NCBI GenBank assembly: GCA_005116745.1
Contig: SWDS01000006.1
Span: 731,222-795,221 of the forward strand
DNA from: Nitrospira sp.
GTDB lineage: Bacteria > Nitrospirota > Nitrospiria > Nitrospirales > Nitrospiraceae
Direction: 5' to 3'
Length of the DNA stretch: 64,000 bases
A program made the position numbers and the translations under genes. A model generated the notes under the pieces. That model made no database searches, was not told where the DNA came from, and saw nothing but the letters and a program-made list of their open reading frames with translations. The number at the start of each line of letters is the position of its first letter. Position 1 is the stretch's first letter. Shown piece after piece: positions 43,169-50,483 of this stretch.

Positions 43169-44251
43169 ATGATTCTCCTCAATCCAGGTCCCGTGAATGT
43201 GTCCGAGCGGGTGCGGCAGACGCTGCTGAAACCCGATATCTGTCATCGCGAAGATGAATTTCTAGAACTGCTTCACCGCATCCAAACCAAGCTGCTCAAA
43301 GCCTTTGTTCCCGGAGCCGAATCGGACTACGTTGCCGTCGTGATGACCGGATCGGGGACGGCTGCTGTCGAAGCCGCCTTGATGTCGTCGCTTCCTCACG
43401 GTCGCCGGATGCTCATCCTCAACAACGGGGTCTATGGTGAACGGATGTCTCAGATCGTGGGCCTCCATCGTCTGGGGGTGAGCGAGTTGAAGTATGACTG
43501 GACGGTTAGGCCAGACCCTGAGAAGCTGCTGCTGGCCTTGCGACAGCATCAGGAAGTGCATGCCGTCGGCATGGTGTACCACGAGACCACCACCGGACTT
43601 CTCAACCCTGTTCATGAGATCGCCGAGATCGTTGACAATCAGAATCGTGTGTTTGTGCTGGATGCCGTCAGTGCGCTGGCAGGTGAAACGCTGAATATTG
43701 CCAAGTCGCACATCTATATGGTGACGGGGACGGCGGGAAAGTGCATTCAGGGATTTCCAGGCGTCTCGTTCGTGCTTGTGCGAAAGGGGTTCGTCGAGAA
43801 AATGCGCGCGTATCCGAAGCGCTCGTGGTATCTCCATCTGACTCATTACATCAACAATGAGGGGCGAGGCACGATTCCATTCACGCCCGCAGTGCAGGTC
43901 TACTATGCTTTTGACGAAGCACTGAATGAGTTGCTCGAGGAAGGCGTGGCCAATCGCATCCAGCGGTATAAGAAGATGGCGACGCTGATTCGTGAACGAA
44001 TGGCCAAGTTCGATGTGAAGGCGCTTCTCCCGGCGGACCGGCAATCGAATACCATCACGGCCTATCACCTGCCGGACGGGGTTTCTTACCAGACGTTGCA
44101 TGACCGCCTGAAGCAGCAGGGCTATGTCATTTATGCCGGGCAAGGCAACTTGGAAAACAAGATTTTTCGCGTGGCTAATATGGGGGCACTGTCCGAGGCG
44201 CAGTTTGGCGGATTTCTCGATGCCTTCGAACAGGTCTGCAAATCAGCATGA
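43169..44251 (+). CDS. 2-aminoethylphosphonate-pyruvate transaminase
   Basis: The 360-residue class V PLP transaminase converts phosphonoacetaldehyde to 2-aminoethylphosphonate (or the reverse). The active-site Lys is probably Lys191 in TGTAGKCIQGFPGV; MTGSGTAAVEAALMS near 55-69 binds the cofactor phosphate. The family (AlaX/PhnW) includes serine-glyoxylate and alanine-glyoxylate enzymes, but its position after phosphonopyruvate decarboxylase makes biosynthesis of AEP the best reading. The stop overlaps the cytidylyltransferase start (ATGA). Confidence 0.88.
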   Translation: MILLNPGPVNVSERVRQTLLKPDICHREDEFLELLHRIQTKLLKAFVPGAESDYVAVVMTGSGTAAVEAALMSSLPHGRRMLILNNGVYGERMSQIVGLHRLGVSELKYDWTVRPDPEKLLLALRQHQEVHAVGMVYHETTTGLLNPVHEIAEIVDNQNRVFVLDAVSALAGETLNIAKSHIYMVTGTAGKCIQGFPGVSFVLVRKGFVEKMRAYPKRSWYLHLTHYINNEGRGTIPFTPAVQVYYAFDEALNELLEEGVANRIQRYKKMATLIRERMAKFDVKALLPADRQSNTITAYHLPDGVSYQTLHDRLKQQGYVIYAGQGNLENKIFRVANMGALSEAQFGGFLDAFEQVCKSA

Positions 44252-44967
44252 AGGCGGTCATTCTGGCAGCGGGAGTCGGGAAACGTTTGTGGGAAGTGAC
44301 CCAACATCGCCCGAAATGCCTCATCGAGATTGGCGGCCGGTCGCTCCTGCATCGCTATCTGGAGTCGCTGGTTTCCGTTGGGATTCGCCGGGCTGAGATT
44401 GTTGTCGGATACAAGCAGGAGATGATTCGTGCGGCGGTCGAGCAGGATTGTTGCGGCGTCAACGTCACGTTTTTGGTCAATGAACAGTTTCATAGGGGCA
44501 GTATTTCTTCACTGTGGATCGCACGAACCGCGCTCGACGACGACACCATCGTGATGGATGCCGATGTGCTATTCCATCCAGAAATCCTACGACGTCTCGT
44601 GGCGTCACCCTGTGAGAATGCGCTGTTGATGGATGAGACGGTACAGCAAACTGGAGAGGAGTGCATGGTGGTCGTGGCCGGGGGCCGAGTGATTGCACTG
44701 ACCAAGAATATGCCGGAACGTTACGATTACGCCGGTGAAGGGGTTGGATTTCTTCGGATTCGGCACGCCGACACGACTCATGTTGTCTCGTCGCTCCGTG
44801 GCTACATCGACCGAGGCTCATGGGAGATGGAGTATGAGGACGCGCTGCGGCCGTATTTTCAGGACGTGCAGGTTGGCTATGAACGAATTGGAGGGCTGCC
44901 TTGGACGGAGATTGATTTCATCGAAGACGTAAGAAAGGCTGAATTGGAAGTTTTGCCAAAACTATGA
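44248..44967 (+). CDS. Nucleotidyltransferase, probable CTP:2-aminoethylphosphonate cytidylyltransferase (PntC-like)
   Basis: The 239-residue protein has the NTP-binding signature AVILAAGVGKRL at its start and PKCLIEIGGR, then a MDADVLFHPE acidic metal-binding site (about 107-116). It belongs to the LicC/phosphocholine cytidylyltransferase group, which includes PntC, a 2-AEP cytidylyltransferase that makes CMP-AEP. Its overlap with the AEP transaminase gene argues for AEP as substrate. An alternative is phosphoethanolamine or a sugar phosphate. Confidence 0.82.
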   Translation: MKAVILAAGVGKRLWEVTQHRPKCLIEIGGRSLLHRYLESLVSVGIRRAEIVVGYKQEMIRAAVEQDCCGVNVTFLVNEQFHRGSISSLWIARTALDDDTIVMDADVLFHPEILRRLVASPCENALLMDETVQQTGEECMVVVAGGRVIALTKNMPERYDYAGEGVGFLRIRHADTTHVVSSLRGYIDRGSWEMEYEDALRPYFQDVQVGYERIGGLPWTEIDFIEDVRKAELEVLPKL

Positions 44968-45054
44968 GAAAGTCTTCGTTATAGTACGCTGTTCGATGAA
45001 GAGGGACCCTGCGCCAGGGAACAGTGGTGAGCAGACACAGGTGTCTAGAGAACC

Positions 45055-46491
45055 ATGAGTAAGAGCATCCTCCAAAGAAGAGTCGAGATTCAAGGGTTGG
45101 CCACGGCGATTCTGCTACCGTCGGTCGGGGTATTCAGCGGTCCGATCGGGACGCAGGTCGACGACGTAGGGCCCCTGACTAGTGTCGTGGGGATCGGGCT
45201 CTTTCAACGAACCGTACTCACCTTGCAGCGGGCGGGTATTCGTCAATTAATCGTCCTGTCCGGTTCTGAGGAGGAACAGCTGAAACAGGCGCTCGGCAAA
45301 GGGCCACGCGTCACAATTCCCGTCCGATGGATGCCGATCCGTGAATTTCCTCTCGATGATCCTCGGACCTGGGAAGCCTTGGCGGCTGAAGTGCATGGCT
45401 TTGCATTAGTCGCGAGCGTCAATAGCGTGTTCTCTCGAGGGTTGATTGAACGGTTGCGGCGCGAGGTGCAGGATGGTCAGGCCATTGTGGTCTCGCAAGC
45501 CTCACAGGGGCAGGTCGATCAGTTCATGGTGCAGAGCCTGCGAGCGAAAGTCCGTTCTGATCGCCCGACGATTTTCGCCCCTCCTCGTTTCGACAGTCCA
45601 GCCTTACGAGTGGCTGAGCTTGTGGTCGTGCCGGCAAGCCTGATGAGCACCACGAATCAAGCCGTGAGTGAGAAGGGAAGCCCTCCGATCCGCCAGTGGC
45701 TTGAGCGGGCTGCGACGAATGGTCGAGTGCATGTTGTCTCGGCTGAGGCGAAGCAGGGGAATTGGTATCAACCTGTTCGGACGCTGTCTGACGTTCAAGC
45801 AGCCGAAAAGAAGTTGTTCAATTCCCTCAAGGGGGAGTTCGAAGGGTTCGTCGATCGCTATTTCAATCGCAAAGTCTCTCGCTGGTTTACCCGCCTGTTT
45901 CTCGCCATGGGGCTGTCGCCCAATTCCATCACGGTCCTTGCCGGGCTGGTTGGTCTGCTGGCGGCTGCGGGATTTGGGATGGGCACCTACAGCGCCGGTA
46001 TCGTGGCAGCCCTCTTGTTCCAATTGGCGGCCGTCATCGATTGCTGCGATGGCGAAGTCGCGCGGTTGACCTTTACCGAGTCGCCGCTTGGCGCCTGGCT
46101 GGATATCGTGTTGGACAACATCGTGCACATGGCGATTTTTGCGGGTATCGCCGTGGGACTCTATACGACTTACCTCGGACAAGCAGACGACTGGGTTCCA
46201 CTCGCACTCGGCACCGCTGCGGTGTTTGGCAACGGTCTCTCCCTCGTACTCGTCGAAAAGGCGCAAAAGATTAAAGCGGTGAGTGGCTGGAGCACCCCTG
46301 CCCATGCAGCTTGGGCGGATATGATGTTGAAAAATGTGGCCAGCCGAGATTTTTCAGTAGCGCTGTTGGGCTTTGCCCTGTTCGACCAGCTGTATTGGTT
46401 TCTCATCTTTGCGGGAGCCGGCGCATTGCTGTTTGCTGGTGCCATGGGCTGGGTCATCCGCCCATCCGCAGTCTCATCTCCTCGGCCATAA
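45055..46491 (+). CDS. CDP-alcohol phosphatidyltransferase with degenerate N-terminal NTase-like domain
   Basis: The 478-residue protein joins an N-terminal domain (about 10-245) resembling an NTP transferase to a CDP-alcohol phosphatidyltransferase (about 275-475). The latter has a complete motif D-G-x2-A-R-x8-G-x3-D-x3-D (DGEVARLTFTESPLGAWLDI...D) and six helices. The N-terminal part lacks the AAGxGxR loop, so it is probably inactive or regulatory; archaeal and bacterial inositol-phosphate enzymes are fused in this order. In this operon it probably moves CMP-AEP onto a lipid alcohol, forming a phosphonolipid (inference). Confidence 0.82.
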   Translation: MSKSILQRRVEIQGLATAILLPSVGVFSGPIGTQVDDVGPLTSVVGIGLFQRTVLTLQRAGIRQLIVLSGSEEEQLKQALGKGPRVTIPVRWMPIREFPLDDPRTWEALAAEVHGFALVASVNSVFSRGLIERLRREVQDGQAIVVSQASQGQVDQFMVQSLRAKVRSDRPTIFAPPRFDSPALRVAELVVVPASLMSTTNQAVSEKGSPPIRQWLERAATNGRVHVVSAEAKQGNWYQPVRTLSDVQAAEKKLFNSLKGEFEGFVDRYFNRKVSRWFTRLFLAMGLSPNSITVLAGLVGLLAAAGFGMGTYSAGIVAALLFQLAAVIDCCDGEVARLTFTESPLGAWLDIVLDNIVHMAIFAGIAVGLYTTYLGQADDWVPLALGTAAVFGNGLSLVLVEKAQKIKAVSGWSTPAHAAWADMMLKNVASRDFSVALLGFALFDQLYWFLIFAGAGALLFAGAMGWVIRPSAVSSPRP

Positions 46492-46516
46492 ATGGCTCGT
46501 TCGCCATCCGACTAAC

Positions 46517-47524
46517 GTGTTGCGCTATATCCTACTAGCCCTTGGCCTCATCGTTCTTGGCTTTCTTGTCTGGCAGATTGGACCCGGTAATATCTACGAT
46601 GCGGCGTTGCGGCTAGGTCCCCTCCCCCTGGTGATCATCCTGATTCCCTCTCTCCTTATGTATGTGATCGAGGCATATGGCTGGAAGCTGGTATTGGGGT
46701 CATTTGGGCAAGTGATCTCGTTTTGGCGGCTCCTCACGATCAGGACCGCCGGGGAGGTTGTGAATATGACGACACCCACAGCTTACATGGGCGGCGAACC
46801 CCTCAAGGCCTATCTGCTGAAACAATACAATGTTCCGATGGCGGAAGGGGCTGCGTCCGTGGTGATTGCTAAGACGACTCTGACGATTGCCGAAGTCTTC
46901 TATATCCTCGTCGGGATCGCCATTGGATTTTTGATCTTGGGCACCGGTAGCTCGGCGGGCCAGACCATCACGGCTGCGGTGGTGAGTGTGACAGTATTGA
47001 TCTGTTCGATCGTCGGGTTTGTCTTTGTCCAACAGCGTGGGCTCTTTGCCTCGATGCTGGCTATCATGAAGAAGCTGGGAATGCGGATCCAGGTTCTAGA
47101 AGCGCAAGGGGAACACCTACGCTCGATCGACCAGACCATTCTGAATTTCTACAGCCAGCATCGTGGGACATTTGCCCTCTCAACGGGGGTGTGCTTTTTC
47201 GGCTGGCTGGCCGAATCATTAGAAGTCTTTGTGATCATCTATTTCCTAGGCGATTCTGCCAGCCTGTGGTCGGTCATCTCGATGGGTGCCTTGGCCGCCC
47301 TCATTAAAGGCGGGACCTTTTTCATCCCTGGTAGTCTCGGGGCGCAGGATGCCGGTAATCTCCTCTTGCTGCAAGCCTTCGGCTACAGCGATGTCACGGG
47401 CATCACCTTTGCGTTGCTCCGACGATTCCGCGAAGTGGTCTGGATTGGCATCGGACTCTTGTGTCTGGCCCTAGTGGGAAAAGGCAGGAGACCTCGGGGT
47501 CAAGACGGTGACAGTCCTTCCTGA
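46517..47524 (+). CDS. Lysylphosphatidylglycerol synthase-type (UPF0104) membrane protein
   Basis: The 335-residue protein has eight or so membrane helices and the UPF0104/AglD-like segments VVNMTTPTAYMGGEPLKAYLL and GALAALIKGGTFFIPGSLGAQ, typical of the transmembrane half of lysyl-PG synthases and related putative lipid flippases. It lacks the aminoacyl-transfer domain. Its place after the CDP-alcohol enzyme suggests moving or modifying the product lipid. The start is not certain: GTG 46517 and TTG 46520 fit a short gap after the previous stop, while ATG 46373 would overlap that gene by 119 bases. Confidence 0.78.
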   Translation: MLRYILLALGLIVLGFLVWQIGPGNIYDAALRLGPLPLVIILIPSLLMYVIEAYGWKLVLGSFGQVISFWRLLTIRTAGEVVNMTTPTAYMGGEPLKAYLLKQYNVPMAEGAASVVIAKTTLTIAEVFYILVGIAIGFLILGTGSSAGQTITAAVVSVTVLICSIVGFVFVQQRGLFASMLAIMKKLGMRIQVLEAQGEHLRSIDQTILNFYSQHRGTFALSTGVCFFGWLAESLEVFVIIYFLGDSASLWSVISMGALAALIKGGTFFIPGSLGAQDAGNLLLLQAFGYSDVTGITFALLRRFREVVWIGIGLLCLALVGKGRRPRGQDGDSPS

Positions 47525-47964
47525 GTGATCGTGTGGAGCCGTTCGACCATCCGATCCCACACAAAGTTATGAAGGCGAAAATCGGCCGCCCGCTCCACCC
47601 TGTGAAACTGAAGCCCCATTCGATTCCCTTGGGCCCATCGGACCTCCGCTTCTTCGACCGGGAGTGACTGCGCCTGATCCGGGAGGATGAGCCGCATCCG
47701 CAGTGTCGTCCCTTCTGGGATGGTATCGGCGCATTTGATCGCGCAGCCAAACACCGTCAGGTTCATGACTATTCCTTCCGCGATCGTTTCCGCATCGGAA
47801 AACATCACGGGGTATTGTATGGCAAGCGGGACGCGATAGTGATGGCGCTGATGGGGGCGTATGGATTCCACAGTGACCCAGTGTAGTCGGCCTTGAGCGG
47901 CAGAATGAATCCCCCTTTCGCGGGGACGAAATGGATCCTCCAGAGTGGTCCGGGGCCTGTTCAC
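47500..47964 (-). CDS. PilZ-domain protein
   Basis: The 154-residue protein has a flexible N-terminus, then a PilZ domain from about residue 35: RHHYR supplies the RxxxR site and NLTVFGCAI the N-x-T-x-x-G site. Thr replaces the Ser usual at this site. The middle runs through TLRMRLILPDQAQSLPVEEAEVRWAQGNRMG. Its 3' end overlaps the 3' end of the UPF0104 gene by 25 bases on the opposite strand. It lies 18 bases from the next PilZ gene on the same strand. Confidence 0.78.
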   Translation of the reverse strand: MNRPRTTLEDPFRPRERGIHSAAQGRLHWVTVESIRPHQRHHYRVPLAIQYPVMFSDAETIAEGIVMNLTVFGCAIKCADTIPEGTTLRMRLILPDQAQSLPVEEAEVRWAQGNRMGLQFHRVERAADFRLHNFVWDRMVERLHTITQEGLSPS

Positions 47965-47982
47965 TATGAGGGTTGTACCTAT

Positions 47983-48381
47983 TCAGGCGGAATAGTGCTT
48001 ATTGAGGTGTTCGCGCTGAAACTGGATGATATGTCTGATCAGCAGTTCTCGATCCGGATTGGCCATCCTGAGGAAATGGCCATGGAGTCGATACGTATTG
48101 AGCGGGTAGAGAATGGGATCCACACGCAATACTTGAAGGTGAGACTTAAAGAGCACCTCGCCGGGAAGCAGCAGGGCGCAGGAGAGAATGGCGTTCACCT
48201 CGAAGGTCTGGTTCAGCGTGACGCCGATGCCGCCGGCACTCAGATTGACTGCTTTCTCGACGAACTCGTTCTCGGTAGTATCTGACTCAGGCTGAAGACA
48301 GATGGGGAGCGAGACAGTGATGCGATAATATTCACGGCGATCGCTCGGTGAAGGCGGTGAAGCCGGGGCATCGGGTGGCAT
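47983..48381 (-). CDS. PilZ-domain protein
   Basis: The 132-residue protein has a short Pro-rich N-terminus, then a PilZ domain: DRREYYRITVSLPI gives the Arg motif and NLSAGGIGV the NxSxxG motif (about 50-57). The start at 48381 is chosen because it begins just before the domain; a frame open to 48657 overlaps the promoter of the divergent TfoX-N gene. The two adjacent PilZ genes are 18 bases apart and probably one transcript. Confidence 0.82.
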   Translation of the reverse strand: MPPDAPASPPSPSDRREYYRITVSLPICLQPESDTTENEFVEKAVNLSAGGIGVTLNQTFEVNAILSCALLLPGEVLFKSHLQVLRVDPILYPLNTYRLHGHFLRMANPDRELLIRHIIQFQREHLNKHYSA

Positions 48382-48465
48382 GGTCCCGAAGAGTATACCA
48401 AAATGGGAGTACCAATCCACGATCGCTGTTGGTGAATACAAAGCGTTGAAGCGAGAGGGCGTGAG

Positions 48466-48843
48466 ATGGCTTGTAACGAGCGATTGGCAGAACGAATCAG
48501 GGACTACTTCAAGCGCCGAAAGGGGGTAGAAGAGAGGCGTATGTTCGGCGGGCTCTGCTTCATGCTCAACGGCCACATGTGCTGTGGGATCGAAAAGGAC
48601 CGCCTCATGGTTCGTGTCATGCCGGACCGCTACGAAGCGCTCCTCTCGAAACCGCACGCTCGGGAGATGGATTTTACCGGCAAACCACTCAAAGGTTTCC
48701 TGTTCATCAGCGAAGCTGGCTATCGCACGGCGTCCGGTCTAGCTTCGTGGCTTGATGAGGTGGTCGAGTGTGCCAAATCGAAGCCGTTGAAGAAAAAGAA
48801 GGTGACAATGTTGAGGAAACTCTCGAAGGAAAACCGCCGTTGA
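48466..48843 (+). CDS. TfoX N-terminal domain protein
   Basis: The 125-residue protein matches the TfoX N-terminal domain: VEERRMFGGLCFMLNGHMCCGI, then LMVRVMPDRYEALLSKPHA and AREMDFTGKPLKGFLFI. It lacks the C-terminal TfoX half that acts in competence regulation, so a competence role should not be assumed. The Lys-rich tail may bind nucleic acid. It is divergent from the PilZ pair. Confidence 0.88.
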   Translation: MACNERLAERIRDYFKRRKGVEERRMFGGLCFMLNGHMCCGIEKDRLMVRVMPDRYEALLSKPHAREMDFTGKPLKGFLFISEAGYRTASGLASWLDEVVECAKSKPLKKKKVTMLRKLSKENRR

Positions 48844-48958
48844 TCCACATCAGCTCCTGCATAGGATGAGCGAGCTTCTGTTAGCTTGGGGTGGCTTTAC
48901 CATTGGAATCAGGTGATATGATGGACACACATTGTAGTACCACTGTGGAGGTGAGGAG

Positions 48959-49186
48959 ATGATCAAAAAGCTGACCAAACATGGAAACAGTCTAGCTCTC
49001 GTGATCGACCGCGGAGTGCTGGATCTGCTGGAGATTGACGCCGAGACGCCGCTCAACATCAAGACGGACGGGAAGTGCCTCATCGTGACGCCTGTGCAAG
49101 ATGCGACTCGCCAAAAGAGGTTTCGTACAGTGCTAAGCGAGACCAATCGGCGGTATGGGAAAGCGTTAAAGAAGCTCGCCGAGTAA
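48959..49186 (+). CDS. Orphan AbrB/MazE-like swapped-hairpin protein
   Basis: The 75-residue product starts with the AbrB/MazE-type swapped-hairpin fold: KLTKHGNSLALVIDRGVLDLL and TPLNIKTDGKCLIVTPV. MazE-like proteins usually pair with a toxin gene, but none follows here; the frame after the stop is a short non-coding-like one. It may be an orphan antitoxin or a small regulator. A GAGGTGAG site lies upstream of the ATG. Confidence 0.8.
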   Translation: MIKKLTKHGNSLALVIDRGVLDLLEIDAETPLNIKTDGKCLIVTPVQDATRQKRFRTVLSETNRRYGKALKKLAE

Positions 49187-49312
49187 CCATGCTTCGTCAG
49201 CCTGGTGTCTCCATCCAAATGCTGCCCAACTTCTGCTTGTTGCTATCAGCTCTTTGTATGACTAGGCGCGATCCGAATCAGGAGGGTATTGATGGGAAAT
49301 GGGCAACGAAGG

Positions 49313-49612
49313 CTATTCCTTCGTGTCCCTGGCCTGATACCAGCGTTGCAGGTGCTTCAGTTTGGGCAATTTGGTTTTGTCGTTGAACAGGTAATTGCCG
49401 AGTAGACCATACAGAATGTAATCCACGAACAATGGGCGATTGGCCAGAAGAAACGGCGAAGCCGCCAGCATGCTGTCGATCGGCTTCAAGAGTTCCGCGA
49501 ACTGTTTGCACAGATACGGTCGGTGGGTGGTCCATTCTCGGACGCATCCTCGTCCGAACTTCCGCTCCTTATGCCGAACCATTATGACCCGCTCCCCGAG
49601 AGGGCGTGAAGG
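49313..49612 (-). pseudogene. Truncated glutathione S-transferase, C-terminal fragment
   Basis: The minus-strand translation continues upstream of the ATG at 49582 as PSRPLGERVI and then reads MVRHKERKFGRGCVREW, FAELLKPIDSMLAAS, SPFLLANRPLFVDYILYG and LPKLKHLQRWYQAR: the GST C-terminal helical domain. The thioredoxin-like N-terminal half with its glutathione site is absent, so the product should not bind glutathione. The homology stops within a few bases of the end of the histidine-kinase gene at 49615, which suggests a broken gene at an insertion boundary. Confidence 0.75.
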
Positions 49613-49614
49613 AA

Positions 49615-50373
49615 TTAAAGGGGGGCATCTACTTCAGGAAGGAACACGGAAAAAGTACTCCCATGTCTTAGGCGTGTTTTCATCTCTATCCAGCCACCGT
49701 TCCTCCTGACTATTTCTTTAGTTACATAAAGCCCAAGGCCAGTTCCCTTTTTCTCTTTTGCGGAAAAGAATGGCTCAAAAATACGTGGCAAGTCTTTCTG
49801 TGAGATCCCACATCCATTGTCGGAGACTGATATGCAAACAAACGAACCAACCAAAGCGTCAGGATGGCCAGCCAGGTATTCATTGGTTATGGATACAGAA
49901 TTAGTTGCTATGGTGATCAAGCCTTTGTGTGAGATAGCGTCTCGGGCGTTCACCAATAGATTCATCATGACTTGCTCAAACATTTGAGGGATAGCAGTAA
50001 TCCTAAGTGGTTTTGTGAAGAGTTCAAAGGTGATTCTCACATCATTCCCTAGAAAAGCTGAGAGCCCATCCGCCATTTTTGTCAGTAGATCATTTATTTC
50101 AAAGGTGCCATCACGTTCGATAGCAGCATCCTTACCCAGCGATTGGATTGTGCGGACGAGGCGCTTACCCAGATTTATGGCCGATAGGATCCCATTAGCC
50201 GATTCCCGCAAGGGGCCTTCAGGGGCCTGACTAGCCAACTTAGCTGACTGTTTTTGGATGGATGAAAGAATGTTTTCGAACTCATGAGCGAACGCAGTTC
50301 CAATTGTGCCAAGTAGCAACTCTGCCTTCTCGTCCGCTAATGCTTCCCAGTGTTGAATGCTGGCTTGAATCAA
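49615..50373 (-). CDS. Soluble histidine kinase lacking a sensor domain
   Basis: The 252 residues from a TTG at 50373 contain a DHp helix with the phospho-acceptor His30 in TAFAHEFENILSSI. A complete HATPase domain follows (N-box NLLVNARDAI, G1 DNGCGIS, F-box FEPFFSAKEKK, G2 GTGLGLYV). There is no membrane helix or response regulator nearby. The frame stays open upstream of the TTG through ESRYCEKLGTYIELERAKYL-type helical sequence into the 3' end of the SIR2 gene, in the -1 frame, with no ATG, GTG or TTG there. The true start is therefore uncertain, and a fusion with SIR2 by frameshift is possible. Confidence 0.8.
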   Translation of the reverse strand: MIQASIQHWEALADEKAELLLGTIGTAFAHEFENILSSIQKQSAKLASQAPEGPLRESANGILSAINLGKRLVRTIQSLGKDAAIERDGTFEINDLLTKMADGLSAFLGNDVRITFELFTKPLRITAIPQMFEQVMMNLLVNARDAISHKGLITIATNSVSITNEYLAGHPDALVGSFVCISVSDNGCGISQKDLPRIFEPFFSAKEKKGTGLGLYVTKEIVRRNGGWIEMKTRLRHGSTFSVFLPEVDAPL

Positions 50374-50483
50374 TTTCTGCTGCTCTGGTGTGAAGCGTGC
50401 TTCCTGCCTCCGTGAACGAAGATACTTAGCTCGCTCGAGCTCGATATAAGTTCCAAGTTTTTCGCAGTATCGACTCTCGATAT

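Noticed and set aside
42292-43182. A 296-residue minus-strand frame
   Set aside because: It lies antisense to the phosphonopyruvate decarboxylase subunits and shows no family pattern.
43262-44143. A 293-residue minus-strand frame
   Set aside because: It is the antisense of the AEP transaminase, whose motifs and overlaps are clear; the reverse product is His- and Arg-rich with no fold.
45604-46305. A 233-residue minus-strand frame
   Set aside because: It is the antisense of the CDP-alcohol transferase gene.
49189-49386. A possible toxin gene after the MazE-like gene
   Set aside because: The frame after the stop gives no toxin motif (no PemK/MazF, Fic or PIN residues) and is antisense to the GST fragment.
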